The translations under genes and the position numbers were made by a program. Positions 1 through 8,117 of a DNA stretch of 64,000 nt are shown piece after piece. Each line of letters starts with the position of its first letter. Positions within the stretch are counted from its first letter, which is position 1. The stretch is from assembly GCF_963664075.1 (NCBI RefSeq), contig NZ_OY760916.1:841501-905500 (forward strand), read 5' to 3'. The notes beneath the pieces are model-generated. The model ran no database searches. It worked only from the letters and a program-made list of their open reading frames with translations, and was not told the origin of the DNA. The DNA is from an uncultured Desulfobulbus sp. Its GTDB lineage: Bacteria > Desulfobacterota > Desulfobulbia > Desulfobulbales > Desulfobulbaceae.

Positions 1-1
1 C

Positions 2-859
2 CATTGCCCACGCTGCCAAAATCACCTGACCAGTCTCTGGATCGACAAACAACGGGAAAAGCTCCTGCCTGTGCCCTATTTCATGGTGACCTTTACCTTG
101 CCCTATCAGCTGCGTTCGTTGGCTTATCGTCACCAGGGAGAGGTCTATTCGCTCATGTTCCGGTGTGCTGCCGAAGTCCTACGTTCATTCGCCCGCAATG
201 CAAAATCTTTGGGCGCCGAGATCGGCATGACCATGGTCTTGCACACCCATTCAAGGAGACTGGAATTTCACCCGCATATCCACGTCCTGATCCCTGGAGG
301 TGGCATTGACCAACAGGCTCGGGTTTGGAAAAAGCTCTCGGGGAAATATCTCTTCAACGGTTTTGCCTTGGCCAAAGCCTTTCGCGGTAAGTTCCTGGCC
401 GGAGCAGATGCTATCGGCTTGCGGATCACAGACAAAGTCCCGAAAAAATGGGTTGTCCACTGCGACCATATGGGCACCGGCGCACCGGCCTTGAAATACC
501 TCGCAAGGTATTTGTACCGAGGCGTGATTGGAGAAAAAAACATCGTTGCCAATACCAACGGCGAAGTAACCTTTAGGTACCGGGACAGCGCTACCGGGAC
601 AATGCAGAAGAGGACGCTTAGGGGAGAAGAGTTTCTGCGTCTGCTTCTTCAACATGTCCTGCCAAACGGGTTTAGGCGGCTGCGCGAATATGGATTCCTG
701 CACGGGAATGCGAAAAAAATCCGTATGCTGGTCCAGTTGGTCCTGCACGTCGTTATCAGGCCGCAGCCGCCCCGTCCCCGACCAGTGTTTGCTTGTCCGC
801 ACTGCAAGCAAACGATGCGTATTGTGTGCTTTAGAAATGATTACCGCCAACCTGGGTAA
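2..859 (+). CDS. IS91-family transposase, 5' partial
   Basis: Transposase of the IS91/IS801/IS1294 type (Y1/Y2 HUH endonuclease). The frame is open at the left edge and reads HCPRCQNHLTSLW, the end of the usual N-terminal zinc-binding domain, so the start lies outside the window. The catalytic HUH motif is FHPHIHVLIPGGG, and the tyrosine helix is KYLARYLYRGVIG, with the tyrosines expected to attack DNA. A C-terminal CPHC-type zinc knuckle precedes the stop, so the 3' end looks complete. Such enzymes move DNA by single-strand rolling-circle transfer. The GTG at 71 is only the first in-frame start codon inside the window and is not the real start. No frameshift is seen, so the gene may be active if its left part is intact. 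Confidence 0.9.
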   Translation, partial: HCPRCQNHLTSLWIDKQREKLLPVPYFMVTFTLPYQLRSLAYRHQGEVYSLMFRCAAEVLRSFARNAKSLGAEIGMTMVLHTHSRRLEFHPHIHVLIPGGGIDQQARVWKKLSGKYLFNGFALAKAFRGKFLAGADAIGLRITDKVPKKWVVHCDHMGTGAPALKYLARYLYRGVIGEKNIVANTNGEVTFRYRDSATGTMQKRTLRGEEFLRLLLQHVLPNGFRRLREYGFLHGNAKKIRMLVQLVLHVVIRPQPPRPRPVFACPHCKQTMRIVCFRNDYRQPG

Positions 860-1058
860 CCTTTAAGCGAGGCGCCGCTTCACCGTCAAGAAGCACACGG
901 GAGGAAAACTCTTTTATGAGCAGCGAGCCGCTTTTTTACGCCTGATACAGGCGAATGCATTCCTACGTCCTGCGTTCAGCACTACCATCCTGGTAGTGCT
1001 TCCAGCATATTCCAGAGCAATATTTATTTCCTTTGTGAGACCGGGCTTGTCCAACCCC

Positions 1059-1114
1059 GGATAAGATTGTGGTTCGTTCGTGCCTCACTCACACAATCTA
1101 TCCTTGTTCGTTCG
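1059..1114. repeat. Terminal hairpin and duplicated GTTCGTTCG of IS91-like element
   Basis: Arms GGATAAGATTGTG (1059-1071) and CACAATCTATCC (1092-1103) pair with a one-base bulge. GTTCGTTCG is present in the loop (1072-1080) and directly after the right arm (1106-1114). A subterminal hairpin followed by the cleavage/target tetranucleotide is the known arrangement at the ends of HUH rolling-circle elements. The role is inferred from position. Confidence 0.5.
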
Positions 1115-1115
1115 A

Positions 1116-1715
1116 TCAATAATGAATTTGATTGATCTGCTGGACAGAAAGAACATTGTAGCTGCAACTGAGAATATTCAGACAACAATAATTCTGGGGG
1201 ATGGTGAGCAGGTCATCAATTGGCGTGTGTTGCAGCGAAGCCAGCAAGACGCGATTGACCCCGGCGTGGGCCACAATGAGAAAAGGACCTGTGTTTGTGC
1301 AGGCAAGATTTTGCAGGGCGGGCAGGGCACGGGCGGCCACGTCGGTGAAGCTTTCCCCTGCCGGAGGGCGGAAGCTTCCCATGTTTTCTCCCCGTTGTTC
1401 ATAGGTGCCTGGGTATTTCTCCTGCACCTCTGTGGCAGTTAACCCTTCCCACGCTCCCAGGTTAATTTCTTTGAAGGCCTCAATGGGCTGGATTGCTTTT
1501 GGAGGATAGCCACTGACCAGTTCTGCGGTCAGCAGCGCTCGGCTGAGCGGGGAAGAGAAGACATGCTGGAAAGAAATGTCGGCAAGGGCCAGGCCAACCT
1601 GCATTGCCTGGTTGATGCCATTTGCGTTGAGGAGCACATCCGATTGCCCCAGAAAACGGCGAGGACGTGACGAATCAACCTCGCCGTGGCGGAGCAGGTA
1701 AATCAGTGACTGCAT
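1116..1715 (-). CDS. Histidine phosphatase family protein (alpha-ribazole phosphatase/phosphoglycerate mutase-like)
   Basis: 199 residues, the usual length of a one-domain histidine phosphatase. The catalytic RHG is at residues 9-11, SSPLSRA with Arg59 is the phosphate-binding segment, Glu83 lies in EINLGAWEG, and the second catalytic His is His150 in IVAHAGVNR. The sequence resembles CobC-type alpha-ribazole phosphatases, but the substrate cannot be read from sequence. It is the last gene of the Mop accessory cluster; its start overlaps the end of the NTP-transferase/HD gene by 13 bases, so the two are probably translated together. Its stop lies one base from the GTTCGTTCG at the end of the IS91-like element, so the insertion may have reshaped the last codons or removed a terminator. 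Confidence 0.85.
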   Translation of the reverse strand: MQSLIYLLRHGEVDSSRPRRFLGQSDVLLNANGINQAMQVGLALADISFQHVFSSPLSRALLTAELVSGYPPKAIQPIEAFKEINLGAWEGLTATEVQEKYPGTYEQRGENMGSFRPPAGESFTDVAARALPALQNLACTNTGPFLIVAHAGVNRVLLASLQHTPIDDLLTIPQNYCCLNILSCSYNVLSVQQINQIHY

Positions 1716-2884
1716 GTGGCAAAGGCCATCTCCATGATGAGCTCCAGGGGTTGGCCTACCTCGGCCTCAACCGCTGCAGCCAGGTCCTGGGCTAAGCGAT
1801 AGCGCCGTAAGATGGCCTCAACCGCTTCAGGATCATCTTTAAAGAGAGTCAGTTTTTCTTCAAATCGTTCATTGACCCGGACCATTCGGCTCCCGCGAAC
1901 GACCTTGTCCGCCAGGTGAACCAGTTCGCGCTCTCCTACGCCCATCTCCGGTTTCCAGTCCATGTCTTTATGGGCGCCCACGATTTCGGCGGCTTCATCA
2001 AAACCAAGCTCACGTAACCAGGTGGCCCCGGTTTCTTCGTGATGAGGATGGCCTTTGGCTATATCATGGAGCAGTCCGCATACCCGACAGGTCTGAGGCT
2101 TGAGTTCGCGGCCATTATGGCGGATGAGAGTCTGGCAGAGAATACCCGCCACATCGCCCACCATCCTTCCATGGGCCAGACCTTTTTCTGGCATGCCATA
2201 GATGTGATCGATAATGGCCTTGGCTTCGGCCATGGTGGGAACACCTTGACGGGCAAAGCGAATGCAGCCATCAAAATAGTCATCGGGGGTATCCATATCA
2301 AAATGGATATTAGCATCAGCCACCTGGACCTCGCGAATCTGATCCGGGTGTTCCGCTTCCAGGGTAGCAAGGATGGTACGCAAACCACCTTCAGGTTCAT
2401 CACTGTTTCGGATGAGGTGCATCAACTCGGAAGAAAGCAGGGGCGGGTGTCCACGATGGTCTTCAAAAACCGGATAATAAATGTTTGCCGGTGCTTGGGC
2501 CTGGGCCTGCAAGAGGAGGCTCACCGTCCCTCGTCGCACCAGGGCAATGTCCACCGGGAGCAGAAAACATCCATGACAGTTGGCAGAGAGGGCATGTACC
2601 CCAGCCCGTATGGAGCTGTACATACCCTGGGCAAAATCGGGATTATGGGTGGTGCGGACGCCTGCTTTCTCTGCAATGGCCCGCACTTCTTCTGCACGAT
2701 GACCGGTGACGACCATGATATCGTTGACACCGCAGGAGCGAAAGAGGTTGATCGACTGGTTCAGTACCGTGGTCCCGCCCATGGGAAGCAGGGCCTTGAG
2801 TTCGCCCATGCGTGAGGAGTACCCTCCTGCAATGATGATGGCGCTTGGTTTTGGTGACATGGCAAATACGTCTTTGATCACCAT
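1703..2884 (-). CDS. MobA/MocA-like nucleotidyltransferase fused to HD phosphohydrolase domain (DVU_1551-type)
   Basis: 393 residues in two domains. Residues about 16-215 are a MobA/MocA-like NTP transferase with the nucleotide loop IIIAGGYSSRMGELKALLP and a metal-site motif LLPVDIALV. Residues about 225-385 are an HD domain (LLHDIAKGHPHH, then VGAHKDM). MocA-type enzymes add CMP to molybdopterin to make the cytosine dinucleotide form, the cofactor known for Desulfovibrio gigas Mop, so that is the likely role here. The function of the fused HD domain is unknown. I recall this fusion under the family name DVU_1551. The start is uncertain: the first codon (2884) and Met9 (2860) both lack a good ribosome site. 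It is separated from xdhC by about 260 bases holding a REP-like palindrome. Confidence 0.8.
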   Translation of the reverse strand: MVIKDVFAMSPKPSAIIIAGGYSSRMGELKALLPMGGTTVLNQSINLFRSCGVNDIMVVTGHRAEEVRAIAEKAGVRTTHNPDFAQGMYSSIRAGVHALSANCHGCFLLPVDIALVRRGTVSLLLQAQAQAPANIYYPVFEDHRGHPPLLSSELMHLIRNSDEPEGGLRTILATLEAEHPDQIREVQVADANIHFDMDTPDDYFDGCIRFARQGVPTMAEAKAIIDHIYGMPEKGLAHGRMVGDVAGILCQTLIRHNGRELKPQTCRVCGLLHDIAKGHPHHEETGATWLRELGFDEAAEIVGAHKDMDWKPEMGVGERELVHLADKVVRGSRMVRVNERFEEKLTLFKDDPEAVEAILRRYRLAQDLAAAVEAEVGQPLELIMEMAFATCSH

Positions 2885-2948
2885 CAGAATTCAGCTGAAC
2901 GTCGAGTAAGCGCCACGAAAAATACAGGTGAAGTACTTTTGATGTTGA

Positions 2949-3012
2949 GGTTCGTCTCTCACCGCCAACCTACCATGCTTCCGGGATGTAGGTTGGTGGT
3001 GACGAAAGAACC
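2949..3012. repeat. REP-like palindrome (GTAGGTTGG type)
   Basis: Inverted repeat with arms 2949-2973 and 2988-3012, 20 of 25 positions complementary, loop 14 bases. The inner part CACCGCCAACCTAC/GTAGGTTGGTGGTG is nearly perfect. The left arm read in reverse matches 17121-17145 at 23 of 25 positions, so this is a dispersed element. Palindromes with GTAGGTTGG are common intergenic REP-type repeats in proteobacteria. It could also act as a transcript-stabilising hairpin between xdhC and the next gene. Confidence 0.65.
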
Positions 3013-3143
3013 CTAACGTGTGCGATCGCTACATGTAGAGTCGCTGAGCTGAGGGAGTGATCATGTAAACTAGTGAATATGATGATAAATCTGTCTAGTA
3101 TCAGGTGAATTAGCTGTTCAGAGCAATTTAATTTAAACCCAAA

Positions 3144-4196
3144 TCAAATCAGATGCCAGGGCTTTCTTCCTGTCGCCCGCTGGTAAATGAGCTCACCGAC
3201 GATGGAAACTGCAATCTCCTCCGGCGTATCTGCTTCAATACCAAGGCCTATGGGGCAGTGGACCTGATCAAGATGTGCCTCTTTAAAACCTTTACCCATG
3301 AGTTTTTTATAGATGGCATTCCGTTTTTTTCGTGAGCCTATCATGCCTATGTATCCGGCATCGGTCTGTAAGGCCTGATCCAGAACATCCATATCATGCA
3401 TGTGCCCACGGGTGACGATGACAAGGTAGGAATCCTGGTCGATCTCAAAACCTTGAAAACAATCGTCAAAAGAATCGAGCACCTTAATTGCATCGGCTGT
3501 TGGAAAGCGATCCTGGTTGGCAAATTCAACCCGATCATCCATGACCACAATACGAAAACCAACCCGGGTGGCGGCCTCGGCCGTACAGGCGGAGACATGG
3601 CCTGCGCCCAACAGGTAGACAGTTCCGGCTACGGCAAAATAGGAGAGCAGGTATTCCTTACCTTCATGTTCTATCAGGGTGGCGGCAGAGGTGGACGATC
3701 GCACCTGCTTGATGGCAGAGAGCAGTCCGTCGGAGATATCCATGCGGCTGGGAGTACCACGGTGGTTAACGACAAAACGTGGCTCAACCTCCGCGGTGTC
3801 GGATAAGGGGCAGACCAGGGTGATCCTGTTTCCGGCTTGCATGGATTCAAGCAACTGGTGGAAGACAGCACGGTTGACATCGTTTGCAGCGATATATTCG
3901 AGAAAGATCTCCATGCGTCCACCGCAGATCATGTCAGTGTTGGCTGCCATACTGTTGGTCAGATCAAAGGTCTGACGTTTAGAGACTTTACTCTCAAAGC
4001 ATTGTACCGCCGATTCAATGGCCATGGCCTCGACCTGACCGCCACCAATGGTGCCCCCGATGGACCCATCACGGAGGATGATCATTTTGGCACCCGCAAC
4101 GCGTGGGGTAGAGCCTGATTGGCTGGAGATCGTCGCCAGGATCAGGTCCTGGGAGTCATCCAAAGTGGTACAGATCTGTTGAATGAGTTTCTTCAT
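3144..4196 (-). CDS. xdhC: XdhC/CoxI family molybdoenzyme maturation protein
   Basis: 350 residues. The N-terminal XdhC_CoxI domain has SGSTPR (27-32), the glycine-rich GGTIGGGQVE and the MICGG motif with Cys91. The C-terminal XdhC Rossmann domain has VYLLGAGHVS at about 193-202. In studied systems XdhC binds the molybdenum cofactor, helps replace an oxo ligand by sulfur and delivers the cofactor to xanthine-oxidase-family enzymes. Here the client is presumably the Mop aldehyde oxidoreductase encoded upstream in the same direction. The start ATG overlaps the end of the ligase gene by four bases, so the two are translationally coupled. The family call is secure; the client is inferred from context. 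Confidence 0.92.
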   Translation of the reverse strand: MKKLIQQICTTLDDSQDLILATISSQSGSTPRVAGAKMIILRDGSIGGTIGGGQVEAMAIESAVQCFESKVSKRQTFDLTNSMAANTDMICGGRMEIFLEYIAANDVNRAVFHQLLESMQAGNRITLVCPLSDTAEVEPRFVVNHRGTPSRMDISDGLLSAIKQVRSSTSAATLIEHEGKEYLLSYFAVAGTVYLLGAGHVSACTAEAATRVGFRIVVMDDRVEFANQDRFPTADAIKVLDSFDDCFQGFEIDQDSYLVIVTRGHMHDMDVLDQALQTDAGYIGMIGSRKKRNAIYKKLMGKGFKEAHLDQVHCPIGLGIEADTPEEIAVSIVGELIYQRATGRKPWHLI

Positions 4197-5503
4197 GGTT
4201 GAATATCCTTACGATGGTCTTCAAGCGTTCGTTTTGCCGGGTGAATGTTCGTCTCTGGTGGCGCGTTTAAGATGATTTCAATCCCCTCTAAGGCTGGAAC
4301 GGCAGATAAAAGTTCCCGGGCCGATTGTTGCCAATGTTCGCTGCGGCTGGGAAGAAGTTTCAGGTCAATATACAGGTGTTCTTGTTGGTCTTTGATCGAG
4401 AGCCGGGCGCTGAAATCAAGCAAATCCGGGAGGGGAAAAAGAGCCTCGTCGAGAATATCCAACCCCAGTCGATGGCCATTGCTGAGCAGGCAGGTCTGGT
4501 TGATGCGCCCCATAACCTGGTCAAGACGGCGGATGGTGCTGCCACAGGGGCATGTCCCGGGGAGAAGGCGGCCCTTGTCTCCGGTTCGATAGCGAATCAG
4601 GGGCATCCCCTTTCTGGTTAAGGTGCTAAAAACAATCTCCCCCCACTGGCCATCAGCAAGCGGTAGGGTACTGACAGGGTCAATAATTTCAAAGAGCAGA
4701 TCAGCCTCGCGCAGATGCGTGCCGCAGTGGTGCCAGCAATCGACCCCGCCTCCGAGTCCGGTTTCTGTGGTGCCATAGTGGGTGAAGATTTCACAACCAA
4801 GGAGTTGGGTGAGCTCAGCGCGCAGGCTGTCTGGAATATAATCCGAGCAGAGCAATACCGAGCGAATTTTGCCTATATAGAGTTGCAGGTGGGCTGCCAT
4901 ACGGGCGATGGCCAGTATCTGCACCGGAAAACCAACCAGTACATCAGGCTGGAGCTTGGAGAGTGCCCGTACGGCCTCGTCAGGATGGGTAACAAGACCA
5001 ATGATGTGGCTTTGAACGTTACCGCGCTCTAAGGCCCTGGTAAGAAGATGCCCCGTGGAATCCGGTGTCGAACCGGGGAGTAAGATGACAACGCTCTGAC
5101 CGGAATCGACCATGTGCTGCATACCCAAATGGAAAAAATCAAGGGTCTGTTCAAGATCATCTTGAGTAAAAAAAAGTCTTTTAGGCGGGCCAGTTGTGCC
5201 GGAGCTCTGCATAGTGATGATTCGAGCAATATTATCCTGGCTCATACAGAGCATGCCTGCCCCATGTGCTCGCAGATCATTCTCTGTGATAAAGGGAAGG
5301 AGAGAGAGATGATCAAGAGATTGAATCGATCCCGGAGCAACTGGGCGCAAGTGTTCTCGGTAAAACGATGAATGCTCCCTGCAGTAATGGAGCTGTTCTT
5401 TGAGCCGCTGGAGTTGCCACTCCTCTATGGTTGCTCGGGAAAGGGGAATGGCGTGCTGACCAAGTTGACCTGCGACGAGTGGTTCCAGGGTGGTGGGGGT
5501 CAT
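4193..5503 (-). CDS. AMP-dependent CoA-ligase-like protein (DVU_1553-type)
   Basis: 436 residues, related to phenylacetate-CoA ligase/CapK adenylating enzymes. Visible motifs are the phosphate loop SSGTTGPPK (100-108), HYGTTETG (242-249) and the ribose-binding YRTGD (305-309). A CPCG pair follows at about 318-321, as in PaaK-type enzymes. Such proteins activate a carboxylate as acyl-AMP and pass it to CoA or an amine; the substrate is unknown. I recall this family as DVU_1553, linked to Mop aldehyde oxidoreductase clusters. The product of Mop is a carboxylate, so activation of that acid is one idea; building a cofactor or small molecule with the neighbouring radical SAM protein and methyltransferase is another. 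The start ATG overlaps the radical SAM stop (ATGA). Confidence 0.82.
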   Translation of the reverse strand: MTPTTLEPLVAGQLGQHAIPLSRATIEEWQLQRLKEQLHYCREHSSFYREHLRPVAPGSIQSLDHLSLLPFITENDLRAHGAGMLCMSQDNIARIITMQSSGTTGPPKRLFFTQDDLEQTLDFFHLGMQHMVDSGQSVVILLPGSTPDSTGHLLTRALERGNVQSHIIGLVTHPDEAVRALSKLQPDVLVGFPVQILAIARMAAHLQLYIGKIRSVLLCSDYIPDSLRAELTQLLGCEIFTHYGTTETGLGGGVDCWHHCGTHLREADLLFEIIDPVSTLPLADGQWGEIVFSTLTRKGMPLIRYRTGDKGRLLPGTCPCGSTIRRLDQVMGRINQTCLLSNGHRLGLDILDEALFPLPDLLDFSARLSIKDQQEHLYIDLKLLPSRSEHWQQSARELLSAVPALEGIEIILNAPPETNIHPAKRTLEDHRKDIQP

Positions 5504-6930
5504 GTTCGCGGTACCCCTCGATAGAGCGGTTCCCCCTGATTGGAGGTGAGATTATAGGCACAAAAAGGAAACAGCTTCCCCTCTGGAGAAACAATATGAA
5601 TGCAGCAGCCCCGCAGTCGTTCCAGGTCCAGGTTCCACACATCTTGAAAGGCCATGGCCGAAAGCGAAAAGGTGTGGGTGCGGGCCCGTGCAAGAAATCG
5701 ATCAAAATCATCTTGGGGTTGATCTGTACACTTGCAATCACACCCTTGAGTGGCTGATTGAGGAAGAGAAGGCAAGGACCATTGACGGGCGGTGAAATTG
5801 ACGCTTTTCTGACGTCCTTCCAGGGCGGGAATAGCCTGGGGCTCAGCGGTTGAACAGCAGGCGCTGCCACTACCAAGCGGCATAAGCTGACCATCCTCCT
5901 GCACGATGAAGTTGCCATGAAAGGAACAGAGCGCATGTTCACAGGCAGGCGGGGCAAAGTTCTCTCGACTGATGTGCCCCTGGCTTTGCACCTCGATCTG
6001 TTCAATCACCTCGGGCAGGGTGATGCGATCACGGTCAGCCGGTGGTTCGGGAAAACGGCCAAAGTAGGAGATGGGTTGAAAATGAACACCACGAACGGTG
6101 GGTGCAAATTGCGTACCGTATTCGACGATGGCACCAATCTCCTGGGTGTTCACCCCCGGTACGAGAGTGGGGACAAGGACCACACCCAAGCCTGCTTGGC
6201 CGCAGTTGATAATGGCCTGCTCTTTGATGCTCACTAGATCGCGTCCCCGCAGCGCCAGATGGGTGGCAGCGCTTACCCCATCAAACTGGAGAAACACGGA
6301 AGCCAGTCCGGCTTCTTTGAGTTTGAGCGCATAGTCGGGGGTTGCAGCGAGCTTGAGTCCGTTGGAATTGAGCTGGATAAAGTGAAATCCCTTTTGTCGG
6401 CCCAGGCAAATAATCTCTGGCAGATCTTCGCGCATGGTGGGCTCGCCACCGGAGAGTTGGATGTTGCTTGGGCCAGAGCCGGCCATGACCTGGTCGTAGA
6501 GAAAGCCAATGCGCTCAAGAGATGGTTCTGTGGCTGGCTGCTCGGCTCCGGCATCGGCAAAACAAACGGGACAGCGAAGATTACAGCGGCTGGTGATCTC
6601 GATCAGTGCGGTACAGGTATGCTGGCCATGCGCAGAACAAAGGCCGCAATCAAAGGGACAGCCCCGATTCACCTCGGTGAATGCTTGCAGAGGAGCAGAA
6701 GGCTTTTTAGGCCGCAACCATGTCGAGAAGGGAATATTGCCCCGCCAGATAACGGTGCGAAAGGTCCCATGCTCCGGACAGTGTTTGACCAGGTAGACGG
6801 TATTCCCCTGTTGTTCTCGTATGGCAGCCACACGCTGCATACAGACTGGACAAACGCTGGATGTGGACGAGAGGAGCTCGATTGCGTGATTAGAAACTGT
6901 TTGTTTGGTCTCGAGGCAGGCTAGGGTCAA
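5500..6930 (-). CDS. Radical SAM protein, TrsS-like (Mop cluster)
   Basis: 476 residues if started at TTG 6930, chosen because GGAG sits seven bases upstream and it keeps the N-terminal zinc motif. The frame is open further up to 7047, but that part only overlaps the preceding gene. Motifs in order: CPVC (27-30) with HCPEHG (50-55), a rubredoxin/zinc-like site; GCPFDCGLC with Cys91, 95, 98; the radical SAM site CNLRCPVC with Cys116, 120, 123; further cysteines in ACEHALC, CDCKC and RGCCIH. The two CX3CX2C motifs separated by HTC resemble the MJ0619/tetraether-synthase type of radical SAM enzyme, which carries extra iron-sulfur clusters. I recall a family TrsS in which a C-terminal position is Cys or selenocysteine; here Cys is encoded. 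The substrate is unknown. Confidence 0.8.
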   Translation of the reverse strand: MTLACLETKQTVSNHAIELLSSTSSVCPVCMQRVAAIREQQGNTVYLVKHCPEHGTFRTVIWRGNIPFSTWLRPKKPSAPLQAFTEVNRGCPFDCGLCSAHGQHTCTALIEITSRCNLRCPVCFADAGAEQPATEPSLERIGFLYDQVMAGSGPSNIQLSGGEPTMREDLPEIICLGRQKGFHFIQLNSNGLKLAATPDYALKLKEAGLASVFLQFDGVSAATHLALRGRDLVSIKEQAIINCGQAGLGVVLVPTLVPGVNTQEIGAIVEYGTQFAPTVRGVHFQPISYFGRFPEPPADRDRITLPEVIEQIEVQSQGHISRENFAPPACEHALCSFHGNFIVQEDGQLMPLGSGSACCSTAEPQAIPALEGRQKSVNFTARQWSLPSLPQSATQGCDCKCTDQPQDDFDRFLARARTHTFSLSAMAFQDVWNLDLERLRGCCIHIVSPEGKLFPFCAYNLTSNQGEPLYRGVPRT

Positions 6931-7345
6931 TGTCGTTCTCCATGAGTAAGGCGAGTATGGTTTCACGGGCCCGCAGCATGATGTCTCCGCAGACCTCGGG
7001 CTTGCGACCACCTTGATAGGCAACGATATCTTCGCAACGGATGCCACCCCATTCGTTGGCGCTGGCTTTGAACCAGTCCATAAATTGGGAGAGCATGATC
7101 GGGTAATTGTCTAACTGCTGCTCTTCATCGCTGCCTTTTGCAGCATAAAGCGAGAGTACACAGGCTCCTCCACTGGCAACACCACAGAGATCTCCACAGC
7201 CAGATCCTTCACAGAGGCCTGCCATTGAGCGAATAAGAGCCGGGTTTTCCTCACCCATATCGTCAAGGGCCAGCTGCATCATAATCTGGCTACAGCAGTA
7301 TCCTTGGGCATTGAGCTGCATCACCCGCAGCGCTGTGTCATCCAT
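6890..7345 (-). CDS. C-GCAxxG-C-C family protein (DVU_1555-type)
   Basis: 151 residues. The C_GCAxxG_C_C pattern is seen: GYCCSQ (Cys17, Cys18), then LCEGSGCGDLCGVASGGAC, then a late Cys in GIRCED and in EVCGD. Proteins of this type are thought to bind metal or an iron-sulfur cluster with these cysteines and are often found beside redox enzymes; their biochemical role is not settled. I recall this variant as family DVU_1555, found with Mop. It lies between the methyltransferase (25-base gap) and the radical SAM gene, which it overlaps by 41 bases, so it belongs to the same transcript. Confidence 0.8.
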   Translation of the reverse strand: MDDTALRVMQLNAQGYCCSQIMMQLALDDMGEENPALIRSMAGLCEGSGCGDLCGVASGGACVLSLYAAKGSDEEQQLDNYPIMLSQFMDWFKASANEWGGIRCEDIVAYQGGRKPEVCGDIMLRARETILALLMENDIDPSLPRDQTNSF

Positions 7346-7370
7346 TGGGACTCCTTATACTTTCTTTAAT

Positions 7371-8105
7371 TCACTTCGTAGCAACTACCACGTAATACCC
7401 AAGCGGAGCCGAAGCCAATGCGCAGGTGGTATGGTGTGCTGCCTCTTCATCCATGAACAGCGACCAAAATTTTTCCAGGCTGCCGTAGGAAAAGATAATC
7501 TGGCCAGCAAGCTGCCTGAGCAGATCTGAGCGGTCTTGCACAAGTGTCAGGCTAAACCCTGCTTGCATCAGGCCCTCGGTAATTTGCTCCAACGGCACCG
7601 CTCGTGTTATGCAACTCTTGATTTCAGGCAGCTGAGCCTGCAGCGAAAGTCGTTTGCAGTAAATATCACTGAGTAAAAGGTGGCCCCCTGGTTTCAGCAC
7701 GCGGTACATTTCGCTGAGACTTTGTTCCATGCTGTCAGTTAACGACAACACGCATTCGCAAAGGACACCATTAAAAGACGAATCTTCACAAGGCAGGTGT
7801 GTGGCATCTCCCTCGAGGATAGTTGCCATGGGGGCCTGTTTGTTCGCTTTAGCAAGCATGGCAAAGGATGGATCGACGCCTGTCGGTTTGAGCACAAACT
7901 CTCGGGCCAACATCTCCAAACTATGACCAAGGCCACAGCCGATATCCAGCACCGAGTTCCCCGGTTCAAACTGACAAAAGCGCAGTAGTTCGCGAGTGAG
8001 GGCAAGCCCTCCGGGCCGGAGCGTACCGCCGGTCAGAGCCTGAAGTTCATCCTGCTCATACAGGGGGAGTGGGGTGCTGGTGCGAAATAGGCAGCTTGAT
8101 TCCAT
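7371..8105 (-). CDS. SAM-dependent methyltransferase (DVU_1556-type)
   Basis: 244 residues, class I methyltransferase fold. Motif I is VLDIGCGLGHS (residues about 52-62), followed by PTGVDPS (motif II), GDATHLPCEDSSF and the motif III/post region MYRVLKPGGHLLLSD. It resembles UbiE/ArsM-like small-molecule methyltransferases rather than rRNA or DNA enzymes. The acceptor is unknown. The gene lies between the CxxC redox protein (12-base gap) and the C-GCAxxG-C-C gene, so it is part of the Mop operon. I recall the family name DVU_1556. A joint role with the radical SAM protein in making or modifying one metabolite is inference only. Confidence 0.82.
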   Translation of the reverse strand: MESSCLFRTSTPLPLYEQDELQALTGGTLRPGGLALTRELLRFCQFEPGNSVLDIGCGLGHSLEMLAREFVLKPTGVDPSFAMLAKANKQAPMATILEGDATHLPCEDSSFNGVLCECVLSLTDSMEQSLSEMYRVLKPGGHLLLSDIYCKRLSLQAQLPEIKSCITRAVPLEQITEGLMQAGFSLTLVQDRSDLLRQLAGQIIFSYGSLEKFWSLFMDEEAAHHTTCALASAPLGYYVVVATK

Positions 8106-8117
8106 GGCGAAATTTCC

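Larger units (their letters stand above)
1..1114 (+). mobile_element. IS91-family element, right part
   Basis: Right-hand part of an IS91-family (HUH, rolling-circle type) element; its left part lies outside the window. It holds the transposase gene and about 255 bases of non-coding end. Near the host junction there is a 10-bp perfect hairpin (978-1000, loop TCC) and a second, bulged hairpin (arms 1059-1071 and 1092-1103). The 9-mer GTTCGTTCG occurs in the loop of the second hairpin (1072-1080) and again just after it (1106-1114), one base before the stop codon of the convergent phosphatase gene. A GTTC/GAAC tetranucleotide next to one end is the known target preference of IS91-like elements. 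The exact right boundary is inferred, not proven. Confidence 0.7.

Noticed and set aside
251..850. 199-codon open frame antisense to the IS91 transposase
   Set aside because: The plus strand has the HUH and tyrosine motifs; the minus frame has no recognisable domain.
6931..7047. N-terminal extension of the radical SAM frame up to 7047
   Set aside because: It lies inside the C-GCAxxG-C-C gene and has no ribosome site; TTG 6930 has GGAG at the right distance.
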